A stretch of DNA of 64,000 nucleotides from Flavobacterium ammoniigenes. Its GTDB lineage: Bacteria; Bacteroidota; Bacteroidia; Flavobacteriales; Flavobacteriaceae. Both the position numbers and the translations under genes were made by a program. Under the pieces are notes generated by a model. It was given only the letters and a program-made list of their open reading frames with translations, had not been told where the DNA came from and ran no database searches. The stretch covers positions 558,001 to 622,000 of the forward strand of contig NZ_AP025184.1 in the NCBI RefSeq assembly GCF_020886055.1. Direction: 5' to 3'. Shown piece after piece: positions 37,108 through 46,800 of this stretch. How positions within the stretch are numbered: the stretch's first letter is position 1; every line of letters begins with the position of its first letter.

Positions 37108-39174
37108 TTATCTATATAGTGTAAAATGCCCTACAAATTCTCTATCGTCTTTAGAATTATTGAGTTTCAATAGGTACCAATAATCCCCAGAAGGGAGAGG
37201 TACTCCTTGATGACTTCCGTCCCAAGATTGTCCTTGACGAAAAGTGCCTAATTCATGTCCATAACGATCATAAAGGGAAAAAACTAAATTGGTATAATTA
37301 GTACTGCACCCTGGAGCCCAAGTGTCATTGAGTCCATCTCCATTTGGGGTGAAATAATTCGGTGTGCAAAGGTCTATGTAATTGAATTTTTGAGAAACGG
37401 ATGCGGTACATCCATTTGCGTCTTGAACAGTTACCAAGAAATCTTGGGTCGTATAATAAATATAACTTGGAATATCATCGTAATATTCGCCTTCAAAAGT
37501 GAATGTATAATTCCCAACACCTCCTGTTGGCAAAGCCATAATTTCGTTTATTCCACCGGATTTTAAACTCAAGCCCAATGGCGCAAGATCATTAATAATA
37601 ATCCGCTTCGAGAAAGCGGGAGAACAATTATTGCTTTCTGCCTTAATGCTATAATTCCCAGCGCCAAGATTGGTAAATACTCCCGAAGTTTGAAATGGAC
37701 GTAGGGTGTTGCTTAATTCATCCACTAAACTATAGCGATATATTCCTACTCCCCCTGAAGCTTTAGCGGTAATGGTTGCAGTAGTTTCGCCATTGCATTT
37801 AATAGTAGCTAATGATTCGTCTACCTCCACGAATAATCCTGGAATCGAATCAATCCTGATTTCATTCGATTTAGAACGACATCCTTTGCTATCTTTTACA
37901 TAAATAGTATACGAGCCAATCCCTGCTTCAATTTCTTCGGGGGAATTCAATATAGTTTTATTAAAAACAATACCGTCGCTACCGAAAGTATAACCCGGAT
38001 TGCCTCCATTAACAACTAATTCTAAAAGGGGCGGAACACTACAATTCAAAGGTGTTTTAATAGTTAAATTGACAACTAACGGTTCGGGTTCCAAAATTGT
38101 AATAGTACCTGTTGCTGTACAACCTCTTTCTGAAATTACATCTACGGTATAACTGCCTGCTTTTAACCCTAAAAAAAGTGGCGATACCTGAAAATGAATT
38201 TTGTCAATACTGTATTTATATGTTGAGCTGTCATTAGTGGAACTATTTGAATAATCAATATGAACCGTTATGGAGCCGTCGTTTCCCCCATTACAACTTA
38301 CATCTGTAGCGGTTAATTTCAAACCTGCAATTGGGGTTGCGGATTCTAGTTTGACTTCTATTTCATCAAAGCATCCAGTTGTTTTGTCTTGGACTCTAAA
38401 TCTAAAACTTCCCGAAGAAAGAGCAGTAAAGACTGGATTAGTAGTGGGTAATTTGCCAATTATTTGGTATTCCAAATTAGCGGAGCCTCCTTTGGTTGCT
38501 AATTCAATTTTTCCATCATCTGAGGTACAGCTTGGCTGAGAGATGGATGCTGTTGAAAGTGCTAAAGGCGAAAAAATACTAATTGTCTGAGCACTTTCAC
38601 ATCCGTTACTGTCTTTTAGAGTGAGGGAATACTCCCCAGAATTTTGATTAGAAAGAGTGTAGGGTAAAGTAATAGTTTGAAAAACACTCCCATTTATACT
38701 TAAAAAATAAGGCGGAATTCCTGGTTGGGTAGCTGCTAGTTGTAATTCGAAATTTCCTTCAGGAACACATCGGTTGGCTAGGGTTAAAAGCGTTTTTGGG
38801 ACGGAATCTTTAGTAATTGTTTTAATTGTTGATACTACAACTCCCAGCCTGTCTTTTGCAAATAGGACATAGGTTCCTTCAGCAATACTAAATGTATTGG
38901 AAGTTGACCAAGAACCTATTGGAGTTGGCGGCGGGGGCGGTATTGGAGAACTGCCTGGGGGTATTGCTTGTACAATTTGATATTGATATGGGGCCAGCCC
39001 ATCCTTGGCTTCTGCCAAGAGGATTCCTTTTTGATTGCAATTGGCATTTTGCAGCACTTGAGCAGTGATGGTGAATGAAGGTAAACTAGTTCCTGTTTGT
39101 GCTTGAAGTGTCTTTGTCATTGGCAAAGCCAAAAACAAAAAAGCACAAAAATACTTTTGTGATGATGTTATCAT
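37108..39174 (-). CDS. T9SS type B sorted surface protein with SprB-like repeats
   Basis: A 688-residue exported protein: signal peptide about 1-25, then a series of Ig-like/SprB-type repeats with the recurrent CNG...GSITV pattern (SCNGGNDGSITV; KCNGETTATITAKASGG). The C-terminus (about 597-688) is the gliding-motility-associated type B sorting domain: TPNYFTPNGDGLNDTW, then FSLYDRYGHELG and DGSHQGVPLPSGDYWYLL. Type B cargos are exported by T9SS and presented on the cell surface. It is followed by its PorP/SprF partner. The ligand is unknown. N-terminal proline-rich stretch PIPPPPPTPIG near residue 80. Confidence 0.9.
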   Translation of the reverse strand: MITSSQKYFCAFLFLALPMTKTLQAQTGTSLPSFTITAQVLQNANCNQKGILLAEAKDGLAPYQYQIVQAIPPGSSPIPPPPPTPIGSWSTSNTFSIAEGTYVLFAKDRLGVVVSTIKTITKDSVPKTLLTLANRCVPEGNFELQLAATQPGIPPYFLSINGSVFQTITLPYTLSNQNSGEYSLTLKDSNGCESAQTISIFSPLALSTASISQPSCTSDDGKIELATKGGSANLEYQIIGKLPTTNPVFTALSSGSFRFRVQDKTTGCFDEIEVKLESATPIAGLKLTATDVSCNGGNDGSITVHIDYSNSSTNDSSTYKYSIDKIHFQVSPLFLGLKAGSYTVDVISERGCTATGTITILEPEPLVVNLTIKTPLNCSVPPLLELVVNGGNPGYTFGSDGIVFNKTILNSPEEIEAGIGSYTIYVKDSKGCRSKSNEIRIDSIPGLFVEVDESLATIKCNGETTATITAKASGGVGIYRYSLVDELSNTLRPFQTSGVFTNLGAGNYSIKAESNNCSPAFSKRIIINDLAPLGLSLKSGGINEIMALPTGGVGNYTFTFEGEYYDDIPSYIYYTTQDFLVTVQDANGCTASVSQKFNYIDLCTPNYFTPNGDGLNDTWAPGCSTNYTNLVFSLYDRYGHELGTFRQGQSWDGSHQGVPLPSGDYWYLLKLNNSKDDREFVGHFTLYR

Positions 39175-39535
39175 GGGATGGGGGCTTAAATAAATTCTAT
39201 TATATAGTGCTAATTTGAAAGGAAAATTGGGGATTAATAGCCTTTCAAAGGGAGTTTAAAATAATAGAATACTTCTTTTGGGAATTTCTTTTTTTGGTTC
39301 CAAAATAGTAGCAAAAGGAACAAAAAAAGCGAACAGATAAGGGATACTTGTGCTTTCATACGTTATGTTTTATGTTGTAATACAATCTTGAAATGGGTGG
39401 GTAACTCCATTTAATTTAATAAAAGTAGGCTTTTTTTTGAAATGGAGTTTCTAGCTCTTCAAAAAGTTGCTATTAGGGTAGTCTTAAATCTTTTGGGCGA
39501 TAACTAACAGCATAAAAGTTTAGAACCTAAAATTG
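39175..39535. other. Intergenic region between the T9SS cargo gene and holB
   Basis: No convincing gene. It holds a 10-bp inverted repeat (AACTCCATTT at 39403-39412 with AAATGGAGTT at 39440-39449, 27-base loop) and a weaker one around 39290-39330. These may be regulatory for the divergent genes, but no consensus promoter for the cargo gene was found. Confidence 0.4.
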
Positions 39536-39563
39536 TTGACTCTCTCATTTTCTGCTATCTTTG
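39536..39563 (+). promoter_or_regulatory. Promoter of holB operon
   Basis: TTG at 39536-39538, 17-bp spacer, TATCTTTG at 39556-39563. The holB ATG is at 39568, so transcription would begin about at the start codon, giving a leaderless or nearly leaderless mRNA. Confidence 0.65.
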
Positions 39564-39567
39564 CTTT

Positions 39568-40716
39568 ATGCAATTTTCAGAAATTTTAGGGCAGGAACAC
39601 ATCAAAAGTCATTTGACGAAAAGTGCCGATTTAGGTCGGATTCCGCATGCCCAATTATTTGTAGGCCCCGAAGGAAGCGGAACGCTATCTATGGCTATTG
39701 CTTATGCGCAATATATTTTGTGTAGCAATGCCCATGGAGAAAACGGCGGGCAAAACGAATCCTGCAATATCAAGTTTGATAAATTGTCGCATCCCGATTT
39801 GCATTTTGTGTATCCCACAGTATCGACAGAGGATGTAAAAACCAAACCCAAAAGCATCGATTTTATTGGAGATTGGAGAAACTTTGTTGGCCACAATCCC
39901 TATGGAAGTTTATTTGATTGGTATACTGTTTTAGGTGTTAATAACAAACAAGGAGAAATTAGGGTAGATGATGCCCAAGAAATTCTAAAGTCTTTAGCCT
40001 TAAAATCGTACGAAGGAGGATATAAAATTATGATCGTTTGGATGGCCGATAAAATGAACATCGCTGCCTCAAATAAATTACTAAAACTACTTGAAGAACC
40101 GCCTGAAAAAACAATTTTTATACTGATTTCAGAACAAGAAGAAGATATCATTCAAACCATCCGTTCCCGTTGTCAAGTGTTGCATTTTGGCGGTTTGCCT
40201 GAACGTTCAATTGCTGAAGCTTTGGTAGCCAATAAACAAATAGAGCCTCAACAAGCTGCTATTATTGCACATCAAGCACAAGGCAATTATAACAAAGCTT
40301 TGCATTTAGCACAAAACGATGAGGATGAATATCCGTTTGACGAATGGTTTGTGACCTGGGTTCGCGCTGCATTTCAAGCCAAAGGAAATGCTTCGGCTAT
40401 TCAGGACTTAATTCAGTGGAGTGAACAAATCGCTGGTTTAGGAAGAGAAACACAAAAGAAGTTCCTAGAATTTTGCATCGAAATGTTTCGTCAAGCCTTG
40501 TTGTTGAATTATGAAAGTCCGAGTTTAGTCTATCTAGAGCCAAAGGTCGAAAAATTCAAATTAGCTAATTTTGCTCCTTTTGTTACTGGAAATAATATTC
40601 ATGATATTTTCAAAGAATTATCTGATGCGATGTATCATATAGAACGCAACGGAAATGCCAAAATTATCCTAACCGACTTATCCATCAAATTAACTCGTTT
40701 AATCCATAAAAAATAA
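39568..40716 (+). CDS. holB: DNA polymerase III subunit delta'
   Basis: Clamp-loader subunit of the replicative polymerase, a 382-residue AAA+-type protein. The start MQFSEILGQEHIKSHL is typical. The P-loop reads GPEGSGTLS, with Thr where ATP-binding subunits have Lys, as expected of the non-hydrolysing delta' subunit. The sensor segment LLKLLEEPPEKTIFILIS and SRCQVLHFGG are also characteristic. It leads a + strand transcript with the DoxX-like and thioesterase genes. Confidence 0.92.
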   Translation: MQFSEILGQEHIKSHLTKSADLGRIPHAQLFVGPEGSGTLSMAIAYAQYILCSNAHGENGGQNESCNIKFDKLSHPDLHFVYPTVSTEDVKTKPKSIDFIGDWRNFVGHNPYGSLFDWYTVLGVNNKQGEIRVDDAQEILKSLALKSYEGGYKIMIVWMADKMNIAASNKLLKLLEEPPEKTIFILISEQEEDIIQTIRSRCQVLHFGGLPERSIAEALVANKQIEPQQAAIIAHQAQGNYNKALHLAQNDEDEYPFDEWFVTWVRAAFQAKGNASAIQDLIQWSEQIAGLGRETQKKFLEFCIEMFRQALLLNYESPSLVYLEPKVEKFKLANFAPFVTGNNIHDIFKELSDAMYHIERNGNAKIILTDLSIKLTRLIHKK

Positions 40717-40721
40717 AGACT

Positions 40722-41105
40722 ATGAATAATGTTGCATCCATCTTGATTTTAGTTTTTTTGACGATTACCTTTTTACAATCTGGTTACGATAAAATCTTTT
40801 ATTGGAAAGATAATGTCGAATGGTTAAAAGGGCATTTTGCTAAAACCCAATTGAAAAATCATGTGCCGTTAGCACTTTTACATGTTTTGGTTTTAGAGTT
40901 ACTTTCTACCATTTTGTGTGCTGTTGGCGCTATCGAATTACTACTGAATAGCGGAAGAACTTTTGGCTATTATGGCGCTGTTTTTTCATGCATTACCTTG
41001 TTAATGCTTTTAGTAGGACAACGATTAGCAAAAGATTACGACGGAGCAAGAACCATTGTGATCTATTTTATTCCTGCAGTAATGGCTGTATATTGGCTTA
41101 ACTAA
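40722..41105 (+). CDS. DoxX-like small membrane protein
   Basis: A 127-residue integral membrane protein with about four transmembrane helices. The beginning (FLQSGYDKIFYWKDNVEWL) resembles DoxX-family proteins of Bacteroidetes. Members associate with quinone or redox functions, but the role of this one is unknown. It starts 5 bases after holB and ends 6 bases before the thioesterase, so it is in their operon. Confidence 0.75.
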   Translation: MNNVASILILVFLTITFLQSGYDKIFYWKDNVEWLKGHFAKTQLKNHVPLALLHVLVLELLSTILCAVGAIELLLNSGRTFGYYGAVFSCITLLMLLVGQRLAKDYDGARTIVIYFIPAVMAVYWLN

Positions 41106-41111
41106 ACCTTC

Positions 41112-41630
41112 ATGATGACACCTAAACATCCTTCAGAATCCTTAACGGTTTTAACTGACTTGGTTTTGCCTAGTGAAACCAATCATTTGAATAATCTTTT
41201 TGGCGGCGAATTATTGGCCCGAATGGACCGCGCAGCAAGTATTGCAGCACAACGTCATTCTAGAAATATTTGTGTTACTGCATCGGTGAATCATGTAGCC
41301 TTTACCAAAGCAATTCCTTTGGGAAGTGTCGTAACGGTTGAAGCTAAAGTTTCCCGTTCGTTCAATAGTTCGATGGAAATTTATATCGATGTTTGGATTG
41401 AAGACCGTTCTTCTGGCAACAAAACCAAAACCATGGAAGCTATTTACACTTTTGTAGCGGTTGATGCCACTGGTAAACCTGTTGAGGTGCCGCCAATTGT
41501 TCCCCAAACTGAATTAGAACAACAGCGTTATGATGCGGCATTGAGACGTAAACAATTAAGTTTAGTCTTGGCTGGCAAAATGAAACCTAGCGAAGCGACT
41601 GAATTAAAAGCATTGTTTATAGGAGAATAA
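41112..41630 (+). CDS. Acyl-CoA thioesterase (hotdog fold)
   Basis: A 172-residue single hotdog-domain thioesterase of the YciA/BACH type, hydrolysing acyl-CoA to free acid and CoA. The conserved NHLNNLFGGELLARMDRAA includes the catalytic Asp region, and ASVNHVAFTKAIPLGSVV follows. The C-terminal helix is rich in charged residues. Chain-length preference cannot be told. Last gene of the holB transcript. Confidence 0.9.
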   Translation: MMTPKHPSESLTVLTDLVLPSETNHLNNLFGGELLARMDRAASIAAQRHSRNICVTASVNHVAFTKAIPLGSVVTVEAKVSRSFNSSMEIYIDVWIEDRSSGNKTKTMEAIYTFVAVDATGKPVEVPPIVPQTELEQQRYDAALRRKQLSLVLAGKMKPSEATELKALFIGE

Positions 41631-41640
41631 ATAAAATTCC

Positions 41641-41648
41641 TACATTTG
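41641..41648 (+). promoter_or_regulatory. Candidate -7 box of the 7TM AraC regulator
   Basis: TACATTTG overlaps the in-frame TTG at 41646, so that TTG is promoter sequence rather than a start. The ATG at 41667 would have a leader of about 12-15 nt. Confidence 0.55.
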
Positions 41649-41666
41649 CCTAAATACCATTTGTTA

Positions 41667-42854
41667 ATGTTGTTATACGTTTCCATATTTACCATTTTAT
41701 TGTCGCTGATTCTGTTGTTTAACAATTGGAAATTAAATAAGAATGCCATCTATCTTGCGCTATTTTTAATTAGTTCTTCTATGTATGGGATCGCACATTA
41801 TTTTGTGCTTTATGGAAAATCTCCTTTTTGGCTCGCTATTTTCTATAATCATTTTACACCACTAATGTTGTTGCTGGGTCCTTTACTATTTTTCTATGTT
41901 AGAGGTACTTTAAACGATACTTCAATATTAAAAAAATCAGATGCTTTTCATTTTATTCCTGCTGTAATTCATCTTATCGGAATTGTTCCATACAGCTTAC
42001 AATCGTTCGCTACAAAAACCCAAATAGCATCCCGAATTATTCAAAACGTTGATACTATCTTAGACATTAACACCAATTATTTTTACAGTACAACGGTGAA
42101 TTTTATTATTCGGCCTGTATTGCTTTTAGTATATATTTTATACTGTATGTATCTCATTTGGAAGCGTTTTGCTGCAAAAAACGTTGATCAAAATATCCCT
42201 AAAAAACAATTATTAATTAGTTTTCGTTGGTTGATCATTTTAATTATGAGTTTGTTTTTTATTGTGTTTGAATTCTTAATTATCACCTTCAATTCAGTAC
42301 AACAAAAGCCAAGTGTTGGGCTTGTCAATACCTATCCATTGTATATTTTATCAGGAGCGGCGTATTGTATTATGTCATTTTCACTACTATTATTTCCCAA
42401 TATTTTATATGGTTTCCCTAAACGGGTTGTGGTAAAAAAAGAAACGGTAAAAAAACAAAAACCATCTTCTGAATCACATACTAAGACAGTTGAAGTCCAT
42501 GAAGACGATCCGTTCTTTGAATTGTCTGAAAGCATCCAAGCCTATTTACAAAAAGAAAGGCCCTATTTAAATGCTGATTTTTCTATAAGTGATATTGCCT
42601 TGGCCATGCATGTTCCGCAAAACCATGTTGCGTATTGCATTAACTCCCTAATGCAAACTAAATTTGCTACCCTAAAGTCCGACTTACGAATTGACTATGC
42701 TGTGGAATTACTTTCAGGAAATCTAAATGAATCTTTCACTATTGAAGGCATAGCAAAACAATCTGGTTTTAAAACTAGAGCCAGTTTTTATGGCGCGTTT
42801 AAAGAAAAAATTGGCATGACGCCTACGGAATATATTGCTGAACAACACAAATAA
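41667..42854 (+). CDS. AraC-family regulator with N-terminal membrane domain
   Basis: The N-terminal half (about 1-245) has about seven hydrophobic segments, and the C-terminal about 110 residues form an AraC DNA-binding domain: FSISDIALAMHVPQNHVAYC, then FTIEGIAKQSGFKTRASFY and the ending IGMTPTEYIAEQ. This membrane-tethered layout is common in Flavobacteriia. The effector and target are unknown. I start at the ATG at 41667 because of the promoter box. Ends at the terminator shared with the convergent SprF gene. Confidence 0.88.
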   Translation: MLLYVSIFTILLSLILLFNNWKLNKNAIYLALFLISSSMYGIAHYFVLYGKSPFWLAIFYNHFTPLMLLLGPLLFFYVRGTLNDTSILKKSDAFHFIPAVIHLIGIVPYSLQSFATKTQIASRIIQNVDTILDINTNYFYSTTVNFIIRPVLLLVYILYCMYLIWKRFAAKNVDQNIPKKQLLISFRWLIILIMSLFFIVFEFLIITFNSVQQKPSVGLVNTYPLYILSGAAYCIMSFSLLLFPNILYGFPKRVVVKKETVKKQKPSSESHTKTVEVHEDDPFFELSESIQAYLQKERPYLNADFSISDIALAMHVPQNHVAYCINSLMQTKFATLKSDLRIDYAVELLSGNLNESFTIEGIAKQSGFKTRASFYGAFKEKIGMTPTEYIAEQHK

Positions 42855-42884
42855 AAAAACCTCTATTTTCATAGAGGTTTTTTT
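42853..42884. terminator. Bidirectional terminator between AraC regulator and SprF-like genes
   Basis: A7 CCTCTAT, loop TTTC, ATAGAGG T7, for the converging genes on both strands. Confidence 0.92.
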
Positions 42885-42898
42885 ATTGCTACTTGTGA

Positions 42899-43789
42899 TT
42901 AAAATCGAAATTGCAATAGTATTTCGTTAGTATTTCTAGCTGCTGCTAATGTGGGTTGGGTACTCATCTCGTAAGCAAAGCCAAACAAAAAACGTTTGCT
43001 CAATCGAATCGTACTCATAGCTGCATAGGCTTTATCGGTTCTATACATCCCGCCAATCTCGAAGTTTTTTTCTATTTGTAACATCGCTGTCAAATCTAAA
43101 GATACTGGTGCGCCACTTACATAACGCAACATCGCTGATGGCTTTAATACCAAAGATGAAAACTCACCATTCAATGGAATATCATAGCCACCACTCAAAT
43201 AAATATGCGGCCTGTCCGTTTTTACACTTGCATATCCTGCGTCGTTTGTTGCTCTCTTGGTGTTCAATAATCTTGGGATAGATAACGAAACATACAGAGC
43301 GCCTTCTTTATACAATGCTCCAACACCTAAATTAGGATTGAACGTATTGATTGAACCTAGTGCTGGATCAGACTGTAAGTTATACGTTTCTAATCCTGTT
43401 GTGTTCACATTGTAGGTATTACCTCCCGCTTTGATTCCAAAATACACATCGGCTGTCTCACTCATTTTTAACTTGTACGAGAAGTCAACGGTCACATAGG
43501 TTTGTTTTTCAACGAACGTTTGATCATGTATAACGGTCATACCAAAACCTACATTTTTTCCTAGATATGTCCCAAAAGAAACAGTTTGAGTCTCTGGAGC
43601 TTCTGCAACTCCTGTCCATTGTTTTCTAAGTGAACTCGTTGCTATTGTCATACTATCAACCCCTACATAAGCCGGATTGACTAAATTCATGTGTTGACGG
43701 TAAAACGATATTACACTCTCTTGTTGTGCCATTACAGCACTACTTGTTAAAAGTAGTGCTATGGCTAATATGTTGTGAATCTTTTTCAT
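42899..43789 (-). CDS. PorP/SprF-family T9SS membrane protein, second copy
   Basis: A 296-residue protein with signal peptide (MKKIHNILAIALLLTSSAVMAQ) and the family's start QQESVISFYRQHMNLVNPAYV. It is probably an outer-membrane beta-barrel working with the giant cargo encoded 30 bases upstream on the same strand. It is clearly distinct in sequence from the SprF-like protein at 36133, so the two cassettes are probably not a recent duplication. Confidence 0.9.
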   Translation of the reverse strand: MKKIHNILAIALLLTSSAVMAQQESVISFYRQHMNLVNPAYVGVDSMTIATSSLRKQWTGVAEAPETQTVSFGTYLGKNVGFGMTVIHDQTFVEKQTYVTVDFSYKLKMSETADVYFGIKAGGNTYNVNTTGLETYNLQSDPALGSINTFNPNLGVGALYKEGALYVSLSIPRLLNTKRATNDAGYASVKTDRPHIYLSGGYDIPLNGEFSSLVLKPSAMLRYVSGAPVSLDLTAMLQIEKNFEIGGMYRTDKAYAAMSTIRLSKRFLFGFAYEMSTQPTLAAARNTNEILLQFRF

Positions 43790-43819
43790 TATGATATATG
43801 TTATTTTAATGATTGTGGA

Positions 43820-46800
43820 TTATTGTGTGATATATAACCATCCTTGGGCATCAATACTACCATCGCCTCCTAAATCTATTTGGTAGAAATAAGACCCCGA
43901 GGTTGGAAGTTTTTCACTATTATCTTTGTAATGACCGGTCCAATTGTTTTGATAATCATTAGAATAGAATACTTCTTTACCCCAGCGGTTAAACACACGA
44001 ACTATTGAACCTGGATGATTTCCTAAGTTATAAATAACCCAAGTATCATTAACCCCGTCTCCGTTTGGAGTGATGGCTTGAGATACATTTATTTCAAGAG
44101 TATCACAAACATCTCCTTTCCCATCTCTATCTCTGTCAGCTTGATCAGAATTGGCGTTTAATGGACAATTGTCAACTGTATCTAAAACACCATCATTGTC
44201 ATCGTCATTGTCACAAACATCTCCTTTTCCGTCTTGATCATTATCTGCTTGATTAGCATTTGGTGTCAATGGACAATTATCTCGGTTATCAGGAATTCCA
44301 TCGCCATCTGTATCCGTAATTAAAGGGTTTGTACCCAATGATGCTTCAACTCCATCTGATAAGCCGTCACCATCAGTATCTGCTAATAAAGGATTTAAGC
44401 CTAATGTCTTTTCTATTAAGTTAGTAAGTCCATCACCATCACAGTCCGCAGAATTCCAAGCTGAACTTGGAGTTACTGTTTGGTGTGCTAAAACAAATTG
44501 ACACACATTAACTCCTGAGGTACCATCCGTTTTTTCAGTTCCGTCTTTTACCCCATCACCATCAGTATCTGCTTTTAATGGGTCGGTACCGTCTAATTTC
44601 TCTTGGGCGTTGGTTACACCATCCCCATCACAGTCCGCTGAATTCCAAGCTGAACTTGGAGCGATAGTTTGATGTGATAAAACAAATTCACAAGCGTTAG
44701 TTCGACTAGTGCCATCCAAAATTTCTTGAGGATCTAAAACCCCGTCTCCATCGGTATCTCCTACTAATGGGTCAGTATTGTTCAGGATTTCTTGTCTGTT
44801 TGTTGTTCCGTCTCCATCGCAATCAGCTGCATTCCAAGCCGAACTTGTTGCTACTGTTTGATGTGCTAAAACAAATTTACAGAAGTCTTTTGCGTCGGTT
44901 CCGTCTGTTTTTTCTGTACCGTCTATTACTCCGTCTCCGTCGGTGTCAGCTTTTAAGGGATCGGTACCGTCCGTTAATTCTTGTGCATTAGTCACTCCGT
45001 CATTATCACAATCCGCTGTGTTCCAAGCTGAACTTGTGGTTACTGTTTGATGTGCTAAAACAAATTTACAGAAGTCTTTTTCGTCAGTACCATCTGCTTT
45101 TTCTGTAGCGTCTAATACACCATCTCCATCACTTTCTATATCCAATCTGTTAGGGATTCCATCTCCGTCTGTGTCGATATCCGCACACGCATTTGAATTT
45201 ACGATTCCCGCTATTCCAAGTGAAAAGTTGCAATAAAATTCAGTTGCACGACCTGTAAACGAAATCTCTGAAACGTTTCCTGAAAAAGAAATGGTTCCTG
45301 TACCTTCATTTCCAACTAAAACCTGAGTGGTAGTTCCCACGGGAGCGCCTGTAAAATTTCCATTCGAATTCAATACTTTACCAGGTAAAGAAAGATCTAA
45401 TGTTCTATTTAATGAGTTGATGAAAAAACGCGGATTGTTAACTGGTTGATCAAACACAAACTTGTGTTCTCCTAAGGTGTTACTTCTAAAAGTACTTAAA
45501 TTAGGATTTCCACTCGGCTGCGGAGACCAATTTGAGATACCTCCATAAGGAGCGTCATTTTGAAGTAATATAGAATTACTTGTATTGGTTACCGTTACAT
45601 TAACAGGATTTCCTGGAACATTAATAACTCCTCTCAATACTCCATTCGAATAGGAATTCCATTGTACAAAATAGAATGTGCTTGGAGTAAGTGATTGACT
45701 TACTGCAGTACTAGCTGAACAGTCTTGTTCTTGATAATCCAATAATCCGTCATTATCATCGTCTGTATCTGTTGAATCTAGAATTCCATCTCCGTCAGAA
45801 TCTTGGTCAATAATTAAATTAAAACTTGCTGTACTTGTTCCTGCGGCATTCGTCGCTGTAATTGTAAACGAAGTAGTGGCCATCGTTCCTGTTGGGCGAC
45901 CTGATATTTCTCCTGTAACAGCATTAATACTTACTCCATTTGGTAAGGCAGGCGAAATAGTAAAGGTGGCTGTTCCTCCCGTGTTTTGTGGGGTAATGGC
46001 CGTTAAATTACTATTAGGTGTTCCTGCGTAATTGGACTGTGGCAAACTAATGTTTGGTGGTGTTAATGTTTGAATATTAGTGTTGGTTACACTTGCTGCT
46101 GGATTTCCAAATGCATTTTGGTAACTCAATGTAATATTATAAGTAGTAAATGGTATAGCTCCACCCGAATTCACATTTGAAGCAGAAGTAATAACTGGAT
46201 TGCTTCCTATTGCATAGGTGAAACTAGCAGAAGTACTATTGTTCATCGTCCAAACTATAGGTGTCCCTCCCCCAGTTGGAGTAAAGGTTAATCGTACCGA
46301 TCCTGCAGTTGGAGTTTCTGGTAAGGTATAACTAATTTGAAACGTTGTAGAATTTGTAGAATTTGTTGCAGGGGAATTTAGCACAGGTACTATTGTAATT
46401 CCTGGAACAACTGCTATTGTTTTAGTAGCTGAAGTTACCACGCATGGATCATTTGTCATGCCTCCAAACTCAACAATATAACCCTGAATACCATTAGATG
46501 ATAATGGATAATCATTCCATTTTCCATCCAATAAAAAGTGTGCATAATCTTCTCCTGAACCCCAATCGTTTGGCTCACCTGAACCCCAATTATTGTACAA
46601 TCCTCCAACTACACTACCATTACTTCTTCCTTGCCAAAACTGAGTTCCAGCCTCTGGCCCTGTCATCCATTTCCAAACATCTTCTGTTTGACTGTCAGCG
46701 GCTCCCATCCAACCTTGTCCTTGTATTTTAGATACAATAAACTGGTTTTCAGCAGCACTTGTTACAGTAGCTAAATAGCCTTGTTTTCCAAAGAAACTTA

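Noticed and set aside
41646..41666. TTG start of the 7TM AraC regulator
   Set aside because: The TTG is part of a TAnnTTTG promoter box.
44430..45130. Regular repeats considered as CRISPR
   Set aside because: The 189-bp period is in frame inside a coding region and encodes a protein module.
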